Source of the DNA: Candidatus Villigracilis proximus
GTDB taxonomy: Bacteria; Chloroflexota; Anaerolineae; Anaerolineales; Villigracilaceae
Length of the DNA: 64,000 bases
Direction of reading: 5' to 3'
Assembly: GCA_016715195.1 (NCBI GenBank)
Contig: JADKBB010000016.1
Location: 66,383 to 130,382 of the forward strand
Part shown: positions 1 to 7,919 of the stretch, piece by piece
How the letters are laid out: the number at the start of each line of letters is the position of its first letter
Position numbering within the stretch: the stretch's first letter is position 1
Translations under genes and position numbers: made by a program
The notes under the pieces: generated by a model
What the model was told of the DNA's origin: nothing
The model's input: only the letters and a program-made list of their open reading frames with translations
Databases searched by the model: none

Positions 1-1
1 G

Positions 2-52
2 AAAGAGATCAAATGCTCCGAGTTTGGTGACGCGATCATCAGTCACATGTAA
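2..52 (+). CDS. icd: NADP-isocitrate dehydrogenase, C-terminal end (partial)
   Basis: Only the last 16 codons and a TAA stop are inside the window. They read KEIKCSEFGDAIISHM, which closely resembles the C-terminus of E. coli Icd (KCSEFGDAIIENM as I recall it). The enzyme oxidises isocitrate to 2-oxoglutarate in the TCA cycle, which fits the succinate dehydrogenase genes that follow. A strong terminator lies 28 bases after the stop, so this is the end of its transcript. The call rests on a short stretch, but the match is distinctive. Confidence 0.75.
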   Translation, partial: KEIKCSEFGDAIISHM

Positions 53-79
53 GCTGGACTTTGCTCTTAGTTTGAATTA

Positions 80-117
80 AAAAGTTGGGACCAATTTGGT
101 CCCAACTTTTATTTTTT
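80..117 (+). terminator. Intrinsic terminator after icd
   Basis: A perfect 14-base inverted repeat (AAAGTTGGGACCAA at 81-94, its complement at 96-109) is followed by TATTTTTT. The stem is long enough that the true loop is probably the inner AATTT. It separates icd from the next gene. Confidence 0.9.
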
Positions 118-146
118 GTGAAGTATCATCGTGAAATTGTCCTTCG

Positions 147-177
147 GCTACGCCGCACGCACTTTGTGCAGCGTAGC
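147..177. repeat. Intergenic hairpin, dispersed-repeat type
   Basis: GCTACGC at 147-153 pairs with GCGTAGC at 171-177, and the inside can pair further (GCAC with GTGC). A second small stem, TCCCG with CGGGA, follows at about 186-202. There is no T-run, so it is not an obvious terminator. It resembles the short palindromic repeats found in many other spacers of this window. Confidence 0.5.
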
Positions 178-235
178 TCACACTGTCCCGACGTTTTTCG
201 GGAGGACGTGAATCTTTATTTATAAGGAGCAAAAA

Positions 236-583
236 ATGAATATCGTTGTAAATGTTATTACAGGTATCGTGGCGCTTTTACATGCTTACTTTCTCATTCT
301 GGAAATGTTTCTGTGGGAGAAACCCGCCGGACGCAAATCCTTCCGCACTACTGCGGAATTCGCTGCACAGTCCAAAACGCTGGCCGCCAATCAGGGACTG
401 TATAACGGATTCCTCTCGGCTGGTTTGGTTTGGGGAATTTTCGCCGGTGACGCAGTGAAAATATTCTTTTTAAGTTGTGTGATCGTTGCCGGGATATTTG
501 GCGCGTTCACGGTGGGGAAAAAGATATTTTATATTCAAGCATTGCCGGCTTTGATCGGGCTTGTGATTCTATTGGTGGCGTAA
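236..583 (+). CDS. DUF1304 family membrane protein
   Basis: A 115-residue protein with four predicted hydrophobic segments (about residues 3-25, 52-70, 73-92, 97-115). The early EMFLWEKP motif followed by an N-Q-G-L-Y-N-G-F-L stretch is typical of DUF1304 small integral membrane proteins, whose function is unknown. The start is set by AAGGAG seven bases upstream (224-229). It stands alone between two terminators, so it is probably transcribed by itself. Confidence 0.85.
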   Translation: MNIVVNVITGIVALLHAYFLILEMFLWEKPAGRKSFRTTAEFAAQSKTLAANQGLYNGFLSAGLVWGIFAGDAVKIFFLSCVIVAGIFGAFTVGKKIFYIQALPALIGLVILLVA

Positions 584-605
584 ATTCGTATTTTAGATGG
601 CTGAC

Positions 606-636
606 AAAAAATCGGGACATTGCGTCCCGATTTTTT
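606..636 (+). terminator. Intrinsic terminator after the DUF1304 gene
   Basis: AAAAATCGGGAC and GTCCCGATTTTTT form a perfect stem with a short loop and an uninterrupted T-tract. It insulates the downstream sdh operon. Confidence 0.9.
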
Positions 637-767
637 GATTCTTCGGCTGTTGCGTGACTACGTTCCGCGCAAACCATGACAATCATCACTAACTTAAAAG
701 GCGATAAAGACTACAATAAATCTCAAATTGATGGATTCACCTTATTCTGCAAGGAGAATAACGGCCA

Positions 768-2480
768 ATGGAAGTTTATAACCACGATCTGATCATTTTG
801 GGTACCGGCCTGGCAGGTTTACGCGCAGCGCTTGAGGCCTCACAACAAAGCAAAGGGGAATTGGACATCGCTTTGGTTTCCAAGTTACAACTAATGCGTG
901 CGCATTCCGTGGCGGCAGAGGGCGGCACAGCCGCTGTCATGCGTCAGGATATGGGCGATAGTTTCGAACTCCACGCCTGGGATACGGTCAAAGGCTCCGA
1001 CTTTTTGGCTGACCAGAATGTAGTGGATTTCTTTGTGCATGATTCGCCCAAGGAAATTTTGCATCTCGACCACTGGGGCATCCCCTGGTCGCGGACAGAA
1101 GACGGGCACATCGCACAGCGACCGTTTGGCGGGCACACCTATCCCCGGGCAGTTTTCGCCTCTGATAAAACCGGCTTCCTTGAGATGCAAACTTTGTACG
1201 ACACCTTGATGAAGCACACTAAAAAGATCAATCGCTATGACGAAGGTTTCGTCACTTCGATCATTATTGAGAACGGAAGATTTGCCGGCCTGACCATGAT
1301 CGATATGATCAACGGCCGTTATGTTTTGATCCGCGGTAAGGCCTTGATCATTGCCACAGGCGGCGCGGGTCAGATCTTTGGTTTCACCACCTATTCAGAA
1401 ACAGTCACTGGTGATGGCCTTTCGATGGCGTATCGCGCAGGGCTGGCACTCAAGGATATGGAATTCATTCAATTCCATCCAACGGGATTAATTCCCAGCG
1501 GAATCTTAATGACCGAAGCCTGCCGCGGTGAAGGCGGATATTTGCTCAATAACAAGGGTGAACGCTTCATGGGGAATTATGCTCCGAGCAAATTGGAACT
1601 CGCGCCGCGTGATATGGTCTCCCGTTCAGAGATGACCGAGATCGAAGCAGGCCGCGGCTTCCCCGGACCGAATGGACTGGACTATCTCCATTTGGATCTG
1701 CGCCACCTTGGCAGAGAAAAGATCCTTGAGCGGCTTCCGCTCATTCGTGAAGTGACCATTAAACACATTGGTCTTGACCCGATCGAAAAACCGATTCCGA
1801 TCCGCGCTGTGGCGCATTACACCATGGGCGGCGTACATACAGATATTAAGGGACATACTCCCATTGAAAATGTTTGGGCGGCGGGTGAAGTTGCCTGTGT
1901 ATCTTTGCATGGCGCAAACCGACTCGGTGCAAACTCCACGGCTGAATGTCTCGTTTGGGGACGTGTGGCTGGTGAAGAGGCTGCGAAGTATGCTGCAAAT
2001 GCTACAGCGGCAGAGTCGCCGGTTAAGGCCGCTCAGGCTGAATGGTCCAGAATTGAAGCGTTGATCAAATCCACGGGCACCGAAGACCATTACCAGATCC
2101 GCGCTGAATTGCGTCATACGCTGGATGTTAATATGGGTGTCTTCCGCACTGGCGAACAAATGCAGGCCGGGCTGACCAAGATCCGCGAGTTGAAGGAAAG
2201 ATATAAGCACATTTCTTTGAAAGATAAGAGTCTGCGTTACAACACCGATATGGAACGCGCGATCGAAACAGGCTTTATGCTTGATGTGGCTGAAGTTGCG
2301 ACCCTTGGCGCTTTGACCCGCACAGAGTCACGCGGCGGACATGCGCGCCGTGATTATCAGGTGCGTGATGATGAAAATTGGTTGAAGCACACGATGGCAA
2401 CCTTTACACCTGAAGGACCAGAACTCGATTATTCCCCCGTTGATATCTCCATGTGGAAGCCGGTGGAGAGAAAGTATTAG
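768..2480 (+). CDS. sdhA: Succinate dehydrogenase/fumarate reductase flavoprotein, first set
   Basis: The catalytic FAD subunit, 570 residues, interconverting succinate and fumarate at the cytoplasmic face. It shows the GTGLAG dinucleotide fold at residues 12-17, the FAD-linking His46 in RAHSVAAEGG, an HPTG motif followed by EACRGEGG, and the late HGANRLGANS motif. The start follows AAGGAG at 751-756. It leads an A-C-D-B operon with two membrane anchors and an iron-sulfur subunit. It is clearly diverged from the second SdhA at 5282: AAEGG replaces the usual AAQGG after the FAD His. Whether this set runs as dehydrogenase or fumarate reductase cannot be told from sequence. Confidence 0.9.
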   Translation: MEVYNHDLIILGTGLAGLRAALEASQQSKGELDIALVSKLQLMRAHSVAAEGGTAAVMRQDMGDSFELHAWDTVKGSDFLADQNVVDFFVHDSPKEILHLDHWGIPWSRTEDGHIAQRPFGGHTYPRAVFASDKTGFLEMQTLYDTLMKHTKKINRYDEGFVTSIIIENGRFAGLTMIDMINGRYVLIRGKALIIATGGAGQIFGFTTYSETVTGDGLSMAYRAGLALKDMEFIQFHPTGLIPSGILMTEACRGEGGYLLNNKGERFMGNYAPSKLELAPRDMVSRSEMTEIEAGRGFPGPNGLDYLHLDLRHLGREKILERLPLIREVTIKHIGLDPIEKPIPIRAVAHYTMGGVHTDIKGHTPIENVWAAGEVACVSLHGANRLGANSTAECLVWGRVAGEEAAKYAANATAAESPVKAAQAEWSRIEALIKSTGTEDHYQIRAELRHTLDVNMGVFRTGEQMQAGLTKIRELKERYKHISLKDKSLRYNTDMERAIETGFMLDVAEVATLGALTRTESRGGHARRDYQVRDDENWLKHTMATFTPEGPELDYSPVDISMWKPVERKY

Positions 2481-2488
2481 GAGTACTT

Positions 2489-2935
2489 ATGAAATCAAAT
2501 ACACCGAAACCAACAGCTTACAATAATCGCCTTGGCATCAAGGGTTGGGTCTATGCCGGGAAATATACCTTCGAGCGATATTTATATTTGGCGCATCGTC
2601 TGACGGGTCTGGGCTTGATCGCGTATATGGTTCTGCATATTATTGAAACTGCCAATCGTATGCGCGGCGTGGAAGCCTGGGAAGGGCTGATGGGACTCTT
2701 CGCATCATGGCCTTTCAAGATCATTGAATATCTGCTTTTCGCTGCGGCTGTTTTCCACGCATTGAATGGCGTACGCCTGCTGATGACCGAGTTGGGATTC
2801 TTTCTTGGCAAACCCAAGGAACCGGTTTACCCATATTCATCTTCCATCAAAAGACACCGCCCGTTGACTTATATCATTATGACGCTGGCCGGTTTGATCA
2901 TCATCCTCGGCGGTTCGAGTCTATTCTTCCCGTAA
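2489..2935 (+). CDS. sdhC: Succinate dehydrogenase cytochrome b subunit, first set
   Basis: A membrane anchor of 148 residues with three hydrophobic helices. It contains the HRLTG and VLHI motifs and FHALNGVRLL, typical of SdhC proteins whose histidines hold haem b. An upstream ATG at 2453 is in frame. I chose 2489 because AGGAG at 2479-2483, overlapping the sdhA stop codon, sits five bases before it. The gene is therefore likely translationally coupled to sdhA. With the 3022 gene it forms the quinone-reactive membrane domain. Confidence 0.85.
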   Translation: MKSNTPKPTAYNNRLGIKGWVYAGKYTFERYLYLAHRLTGLGLIAYMVLHIIETANRMRGVEAWEGLMGLFASWPFKIIEYLLFAAAVFHALNGVRLLMTELGFFLGKPKEPVYPYSSSIKRHRPLTYIIMTLAGLIIILGGSSLFFP

Positions 2936-3012
2936 ATTAGGTAATTAGATATTAGGTAATTAGGAATTAGGAGTTCCCCAAGACCTATTCCCTAATCACC
3001 TGTTTCCTATAA
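2936..3012 (+). repeat. TAATTAGG-rich spacer repeat inside the first sdh operon
   Basis: The 86-base gap between the two membrane subunits holds near-tandem copies of TTAGGTAATTAG, followed by CCTATTCCCTAATCACC, which can pair back with them. This gives an AT-rich hairpin in mid-operon. The sequence looks like a dispersed intergenic repeat. There is no T-run, so it is more likely an mRNA processing or stability element than a terminator. Confidence 0.55.
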
Positions 3013-3021
3013 GGAGTTCTT

Positions 3022-3390
3022 ATGCGCGAAACACGTTTATGGTCATGGCATTTGTTGGTGATTCCGATCATCATTGTTTTGCTTGGTCTGCATTTTGCCG
3101 TTATGCATTATGCGCCTGTCTTTTATGGTGTGAGTGTGGAAGAGGCGCGAAATTTTGAAACAATGATCGAGCGCGGACGCAGCGTGGCTCAACTTGTCCT
3201 TTACATTTTATTGCTTGCGGCGGGTTTGTATCACGGTTTGTATGGACTGCGCGGCATTATCCGCGAGCTGCCGCTTACACCTGCACTCGGCAAGATCGTG
3301 GATATTTCGGTTATTGGATTTGGCCTGTTCATCTTTGCATTCGGCACCTACGTCACCTGGTGGACGTTTAGTTTTAAGATCGGAGGATAA
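3022..3390 (+). CDS. sdhD: Succinate dehydrogenase membrane anchor, first set
   Basis: A 122-residue protein with three hydrophobic helices (about residues 10-30, 57-77, 92-115). Histidines in LHFAVMHY and LYHGLYGLRGIIRE are candidate haem b ligands. HGLxGLR motifs are characteristic of two-subunit SDH anchors. AAGGAG lies seven bases before the start. It sits five bases before sdhB and belongs to the same operon. The SdhD assignment follows from position and motifs, and haem number is not established. Confidence 0.8.
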   Translation: MRETRLWSWHLLVIPIIIVLLGLHFAVMHYAPVFYGVSVEEARNFETMIERGRSVAQLVLYILLLAAGLYHGLYGLRGIIRELPLTPALGKIVDISVIGFGLFIFAFGTYVTWWTFSFKIGG

Positions 3391-3395
3391 CCTTC

Positions 3396-4229
3396 ATGAG
3401 CGATAAAACAACTACTCCGCGCGAAATTACCTTCCGTGTCCGCCGCTTTAACCCTGATGTGGATTCTGCTCCGCATTGGAGCGAATACCGTTTGAATGTC
3501 CACGATGGAATGACCGTGCTTGAAGCGCTGCACCAGCTCAAAGCAGAGCAGGAACCGACTCTGTCGTGGCGTTCCTCCTGCCGCATGGGAGTCTGCGGTT
3601 CGTGCGGTATGTTCATTAATGATCTTCCGCAATTGGCCTGCCAGACTCAGGTTTTGCATTTGGGAACGGATGTGGTTTCGATCGCGCCGCTTCCAAATTA
3701 CGACAATGTCAAAGACCTCGTGCCCGATCTTGCGCCGTTGATCGAAAAACATGCGGCGATTAAACCCTATATTATTTATCTCGATCAAATTGAAATTGAC
3801 GAACCGACTGGCGAGTTTTTACAGACTCCCGATCAGCGTGAAGAATTCAGTCAGTTTACTCACTGCATCAAATGCGGATTGTGCCTCGCGGCCTGCCCGA
3901 CCGTTGCGACGGATCCGCTTTTCCTCGGACCTCAGGCGCTGGCTCAGGCCTATCGCTACACTGCCGATAACCGTGACTGTGGCATGAAGGAACGCCTCGA
4001 AGCGATCGATATTTTCCACGGGCCGTATCAATGTCATCTGGCGGGGGCGTGTTCACAGGCCTGCCCCAAAGGCGTGGACCCTGCCTTCGGCATCCAGTTG
4101 CTTAAGCGCTCGCTGGTTTTGGATAGCATCGGCTTTGGCAAAAAGAAATCATCGGTTGCAAAGGTCATGCCTTTGGCCGATGTGGTCAAGGCGATCGAAG
4201 AATTTGCCCCGCCGCCGCGCACTGTGTAG
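3396..4229 (+). CDS. sdhB: Succinate dehydrogenase/fumarate reductase iron-sulfur subunit, first set
   Basis: An electron-transfer subunit of 277 residues. The N-terminal plant-type [2Fe-2S] ligands are Cys62, Cys67, Cys70 and Cys82 (SCRMGVCGSC through LAC). The C-terminal ferredoxin part has CIKCGLCLAACP for the [4Fe-4S] cluster and CHLAGACSQACP for the [3Fe-4S] cluster. All four [2Fe-2S] ligands are Cys, unlike the second SdhB, where the third is Asp. It is about 40 residues longer than the second copy, with a longer tail. A perfect terminator follows, closing the operon. Confidence 0.9.
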   Translation: MSDKTTTPREITFRVRRFNPDVDSAPHWSEYRLNVHDGMTVLEALHQLKAEQEPTLSWRSSCRMGVCGSCGMFINDLPQLACQTQVLHLGTDVVSIAPLPNYDNVKDLVPDLAPLIEKHAAIKPYIIYLDQIEIDEPTGEFLQTPDQREEFSQFTHCIKCGLCLAACPTVATDPLFLGPQALAQAYRYTADNRDCGMKERLEAIDIFHGPYQCHLAGACSQACPKGVDPAFGIQLLKRSLVLDSIGFGKKKSSVAKVMPLADVVKAIEEFAPPPRTV

Positions 4230-4247
4230 GGATACATAAAGTACATG

Positions 4248-4276
4248 AGCCGTATCTTCAAAGATACGGCTTTTTG
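4248..4276 (+). terminator. Intrinsic terminator between the two sdh operons
   Basis: AGCCGTATCTT and AAGATACGGCT form a perfect stem with a two-base gap, followed by TTTTT. Transcripts of the first set should stop here, so the second set needs its own promoter in 4277-4386. I could not assign that promoter convincingly. Confidence 0.92.
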
Positions 4277-4386
4277 GTAGTGAAAAGCATAAATTTAACA
4301 AAAACTGGCGATTCAACTGCTACAAGGGTAAAATAGTGCCTTGTGCTTGAAGTTACAATAAAAAATATTTCACCGAGGAGATTTCA

Positions 4387-4773
4387 ATGGGCTTGAAAAG
4401 GGACGTAAGCCTGATGACGGCTCTGCGATACAAAGGACAAGGTCCGTTTTTGACCTTTATTCTGCATCGCATTGGCGGGATGGGGATGGCTATTTTCATT
4501 ACGGTACATATTCTCGCTACATTCGTGGAGGGAAGGGGCTGGAAAATTGGCGATATCATTGGTGACATTTATATCAGTCCGTTTTTTCAGATATTCATGA
4601 TCTTTTGCGTGCTCTTCCACGCCATTAATGGCATGCGCATCACGATCCTGGATCTGTTCCCGAGTTTGATCCTGCATCACCGCAAGGCGATCATGATCGA
4701 GTGGATCATCTTCATCGTGCTTTACAGCTTTGCCGTGGTCACCATCATTACCACCGCAATCGGGAGGCTTTGA
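4387..4773 (+). CDS. sdhC: Succinate dehydrogenase cytochrome b556 subunit, second set
   Basis: A 128-residue anchor with three hydrophobic helices. FILHRIGGMGMA, ITVHIL and LFHAINGMRITI are classic SdhC motifs with haem-ligand histidines. GAGGAG lies six bases before the start. Its TGA stop overlaps the next start codon (TGATG), so the two anchors are coupled. This opens a C-D-A-B operon, the more common SDH gene order and different from the A-C-D-B order of the first set. Confidence 0.88.
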   Translation: MGLKRDVSLMTALRYKGQGPFLTFILHRIGGMGMAIFITVHILATFVEGRGWKIGDIIGDIYISPFFQIFMIFCVLFHAINGMRITILDLFPSLILHHRKAIMIEWIIFIVLYSFAVVTIITTAIGRL

Positions 4774-5207
4774 TGGCTCAGTCAAAATCACGAACCCTTC
4801 CTCTTTCAAAACGGGGCATGAGTTTTGAAACCTTCATGTGGGCCTTTACCCGCCTGACCGCACTTGGAATGTACTTCTTTATTCTCGTTGGTGTGGTGGG
4901 CGCGCTTGTAATGGGTGCGTTAAACCAGATGAGCTTCATCGAAGTTTTACGCTGGGCGCTGGTCACCAATCCCGGCCACGTGCAATATACGAATGTTGCA
5001 GACATCGCTCCCTGGGCTTCCATGTTCTGGCGCTTGGTTGCCAGTGCAATGTTCCTGACCGCTTCGTCACATGGCGTGCATGGCGTGATCGTTGTTTTGG
5101 ATGATTACTTTGCCAAAGCCTCAGAACGGCAATGGATTCGTATTCTTAACATGCTCGGCTTCTTTATCGTCGCGCCGATCGGGTTGTATATTATCTGGAC
5201 TGCATAA
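4773..5207 (+). CDS. sdhD: Succinate dehydrogenase membrane anchor, second set
   Basis: A 144-residue protein with three hydrophobic helices, including a SxHGVHG histidine pair near residue 100 that suits haem or quinone binding. An in-frame start exists at 4701. I chose 4773 because it overlaps the sdhC stop and follows GGGAGG at 4762-4767. It is separated from sdhA by a 74-base spacer carrying a palindromic repeat. Confidence 0.8.
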   Translation: MAQSKSRTLPLSKRGMSFETFMWAFTRLTALGMYFFILVGVVGALVMGALNQMSFIEVLRWALVTNPGHVQYTNVADIAPWASMFWRLVASAMFLTASSHGVHGVIVVLDDYFAKASERQWIRILNMLGFFIVAPIGLYIIWTA

Positions 5208-5212
5208 TCTCT

Positions 5213-5265
5213 GACCGTGGACGATAGACAATGGACGATATCGTCCACGGTCAATTGTCCATTGT
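5213..5265 (+). repeat. GGACGAT-type palindromic repeat in the second sdh operon
   Basis: GACCGTGGACGAT at 5213-5225 is perfectly complementary to 5240-5252. The loop and right flank carry more of the same words (CAATGGACGAT, GTCCATTG). It is a strong hairpin within an operon and lacks a T-tract. The same vocabulary (GACCATGGACGAT and similar) reappears inside the ABC exporter gene near 12780-12840, so this is probably a dispersed repeat. Confidence 0.65.
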
Positions 5266-5281
5266 TAAAAAGGAATAATTC

Positions 5282-7075
5282 ATGGCAAAAGTTCATCAAT
5301 TTGATGTGGTGGTTGTCGGCGGCGGCGGCGCCGGACTCATGGCTGGGCTGTACGCATCCAAAACGGCAAATACCGCAGTGATCAGCAAGATGTATCCCAC
5401 ACGCTCGCACACGGGTGCGGCGCAGGGCGGTATCTCTGCCGCGTTGGGCAACTACGAAGAAGACAAACCCGAATGGCACATGTACGACACCGTCAAAGGG
5501 TCGGATTATTTGGGCGATCAGGATGCGATCGAGTTCATGACGAATGAAGCGATCAACGCGGTGCTTGAACTGGAACATATGGGGCTTCCATTTGACCGCA
5601 CACCCGAAGGCCGCATCTCACAGCGACCGTTTGGCGGGCACACCAACAATGAAACTGGCAAGCCTGTTAGAAGAGCCGCGCACGCCGCGGATCGTACCGG
5701 TCACATGATCCTGCAAACTTTGTATCAGCAGTGCTTGAAGAACAAGGTCAATTTCTTTGATGAATATCAGGTTCTTGATTTCATCATGGTCAATGGCAAG
5801 GCAGCGGGCGTGGTTGCTGTGGAACTTTCCACGGGCGAACTGCACACCATCCATGCGAAGGCTGTCATCTTTGCCACTGGCGGATATGGCCGCATCTTCG
5901 AAGTCACATCCAATGCGTATGCATACACTGGCGATGGCCCTGCGATTCTTTTGCGTCACGGCATTCCGCTGGAGGATATGGAATTCTTCCAATTCCATCC
6001 CACGGGTATTTATAAGCTTGGCATTCTCATCACCGAAGGCGCGCGCGGTGAAGGTGCGGTATTGATCAACGACAAGGGCGAACGCTTCATGCCCAAGTAC
6101 GCGCCGACCGTGAAAGACCTCGCTTCACGCGATGTGGTTTCCCGCGCGATCTATACTGAAATCAAAGAAGGCCGTGGTATTGGCGGAAAGAACTTTGTCT
6201 ATTTGGATATTCGTCCTGAGACGGTTAACAAATTTGCCGCAGAAGATGGACGCACCAACCCAGACGGCTCTCCCTTGCTGATCACTGGTGACACCGTTCT
6301 GACGAAGATTCCTGACATTGTGGATTTCTGTCGCGTCTATCTTGGCGTTGACCCTGTGACTCAGATGATGCCGATCCAGCCGACTGCGCATTACGCGATG
6401 GGCGGTATCCCTACTAATAAATATGGCGAAGTTGTGATCGACGACAAAGGCACCGCTTTCCCCGGTCTGTTCGCGGCGGGTGAATGTGCTTGTGTTTCTG
6501 TGCACGGCGCGAATCGTCTCGGCACAAATTCATTGCTCGACCTCGTGGTCTTCGGCAAGCATGCGGGACTCAAAGCTGCGGAATACGCGAAGACTGCTGA
6601 ATTTGAGAAACTGCCAGAGAACGCTGAATCAGCTGCCCGGTCCGAATTTGATGCGCTGCGAAATGGATCAGGTAAAGAAAACGTGTTCGACCTGTCCAAC
6701 GAGATGAAGAAGGTCATGTTCGCAGACGTCGGCATTTATCGAAATGAAAAAGACATGCAGAACGCTTTGGAAAAAGTTCGTGAGTTAAAGAAGCGTTTCA
6801 AAGATGTGACCGTGAGCGACACCGGTAAAGTTTTCAATACTGAATTATTGAACGCATGGGAATTCGGCAACCTGCTTGATATTGCTGAAGTGGTGGCGTT
6901 GAGCGCGTTGAATCGGAAAGAATCCCGCGGCGGACATTCACGCGAAGATTTCCCCGACCGTGATGATAAGAACTGGCTCAAGCATACGTTAGTGTGGAAC
7001 AAGAATGGTAAGTTGGAAATTGACTACAAGCCCGTGGTCATTACCAAACATCAACCCAAGGCGCGAGTTTATTAA
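5282..7075 (+). CDS. sdhA: Succinate dehydrogenase flavoprotein, second set
   Basis: An FAD subunit of 597 residues, the usual SdhA length. It shows GGGGAG at residues 13-18, FAD-linking His43 in TRSHTGAAQGG, FHPTG, EGARGEGA, a GGIPTN motif near the active site and HGANRLGTNS. It is the conventional SdhA and closer to characterised enzymes than the copy at 768. AAGGAATA precedes the start. It is followed 11 bases later by sdhB, so the pair is co-transcribed. Confidence 0.93.
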   Translation: MAKVHQFDVVVVGGGGAGLMAGLYASKTANTAVISKMYPTRSHTGAAQGGISAALGNYEEDKPEWHMYDTVKGSDYLGDQDAIEFMTNEAINAVLELEHMGLPFDRTPEGRISQRPFGGHTNNETGKPVRRAAHAADRTGHMILQTLYQQCLKNKVNFFDEYQVLDFIMVNGKAAGVVAVELSTGELHTIHAKAVIFATGGYGRIFEVTSNAYAYTGDGPAILLRHGIPLEDMEFFQFHPTGIYKLGILITEGARGEGAVLINDKGERFMPKYAPTVKDLASRDVVSRAIYTEIKEGRGIGGKNFVYLDIRPETVNKFAAEDGRTNPDGSPLLITGDTVLTKIPDIVDFCRVYLGVDPVTQMMPIQPTAHYAMGGIPTNKYGEVVIDDKGTAFPGLFAAGECACVSVHGANRLGTNSLLDLVVFGKHAGLKAAEYAKTAEFEKLPENAESAARSEFDALRNGSGKENVFDLSNEMKKVMFADVGIYRNEKDMQNALEKVRELKKRFKDVTVSDTGKVFNTELLNAWEFGNLLDIAEVVALSALNRKESRGGHSREDFPDRDDKNWLKHTLVWNKNGKLEIDYKPVVITKHQPKARVY

Positions 7076-7086
7076 TAGAGGCGAAC

Positions 7087-7794
7087 ATGGAAATTACAAT
7101 CAAAATCTTCCGTTACGATCCTGAGAAAGATACGCGCGGCCATTACGAAACTTATGTGGTCGAAGGCGATGAGAATGACCGCGTGTTGGATGTGCTTGAA
7201 TTGGTGAAAGGCAAAACCGATGGCTCGCTGGCGTTCCGCCGTTCGTGTGCGCATGGCGTGTGCGGTTCGGATGCGATGCGCATCAATGGCCGCAATCATC
7301 TGGCCTGCAAAACTTTGGTGCGCGATGTGGGCGCGAACATCACCGTTGAACCTGTGCTTGGTTTGAAGGTTCAAAAAGATCTGATCGTGGATATGGATCC
7401 GTTCTTCGATAACTACAAGAAGATGCTTCCGTATTTGATCAATGAAAGTCCGCTGCCGGCTGATGGACGTGAGCGCTTGCAAAGCCCTGAAGATCGCGCG
7501 CGCTTCGATGAATCAACCAAATGCATTTTGTGCGCGGCTTGCACCACGTCCTGCCCGTCGTATTGGGCGAATGGTGAGTATTATGGCCCGGCTGCAATTG
7601 TCACAGCTCATCGTTTTATTTTTGATAGCCGCGATGAAGGCGCTTCGGAACGCCTGCACATTTTGAGCGAGACGGATGGTACAGTGAGATGTCACACAGC
7701 CTACAACTGCACCGAGGCTTGTCCGCGTGATATTAAGATCACCAAGGCGATTGGCGAAGTGAAACTTGCAATGGTGACGGGAAGTTTGAAGTAA
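7087..7794 (+). CDS. sdhB: Succinate dehydrogenase iron-sulfur subunit, second set
   Basis: A 235-residue iron-sulfur protein. The [2Fe-2S] site reads SCAHGVCGSDAM...LAC, with Asp in the third ligand position as in E. coli SdhB, so this is a known variant and not a defect. CILCAACTTSCPSYW supplies the [4Fe-4S] site and CHTAYNCTEACP the [3Fe-4S] site. The Tyr-Trp after CPS is typical of true succinate dehydrogenases. It ends the second operon and is followed by a hairpin. Confidence 0.93.
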   Translation: MEITIKIFRYDPEKDTRGHYETYVVEGDENDRVLDVLELVKGKTDGSLAFRRSCAHGVCGSDAMRINGRNHLACKTLVRDVGANITVEPVLGLKVQKDLIVDMDPFFDNYKKMLPYLINESPLPADGRERLQSPEDRARFDESTKCILCAACTTSCPSYWANGEYYGPAAIVTAHRFIFDSRDEGASERLHILSETDGTVRCHTAYNCTEACPRDIKITKAIGEVKLAMVTGSLK

Positions 7795-7817
7795 TCTCCG
7801 AACATAAAAAGCAGAAT

Positions 7818-7854
7818 GCAGGCCGTATCCGTGAGGATGCGGCCTGTTGATTTT
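7818..7854 (+). terminator. Probable terminator after the second sdh operon
   Basis: GCAGGCCGTATCC and GGATGCGGCCTG form a 12-base stem with one mismatch and a GTGA tetraloop, followed by TTGATTTT. The T-tract is interrupted, so efficiency is uncertain. Confidence 0.75.
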
Positions 7855-7874
7855 AGAAGGAAATTGCCTATAAT
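7847..7874 (+). promoter_or_regulatory. Sigma-70-type promoter for the PhzF gene
   Basis: TTGATT at 7847-7852 and a perfect TATAAT at 7869-7874 are separated by 16 bases. Transcription would start near 7881, giving a leader of about 40 bases before the 7920 start codon. Confidence 0.55.
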
Positions 7875-7919
7875 GGGATCATTGATTTTTATCAGGTTGA
7901 TCGTTCCTGGAGACTTATT

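Noticed and set aside
1626..2210. Long antisense open frame inside the first sdhA
   Set aside because: It is a shadow of a GC-biased coding frame, with no ribosome site and no recognisable domain.
4295..4334. TTAACA and TAAAAT as a promoter for the second sdh operon
   Set aside because: The spacing is 28 bases, too long for a sigma-70 promoter, and no better -35 is present.
7087..7794. Missing [2Fe-2S] cysteine in the second SdhB
   Set aside because: Asp at this position is the normal variant in E. coli-type SdhB, so it is not a defect.
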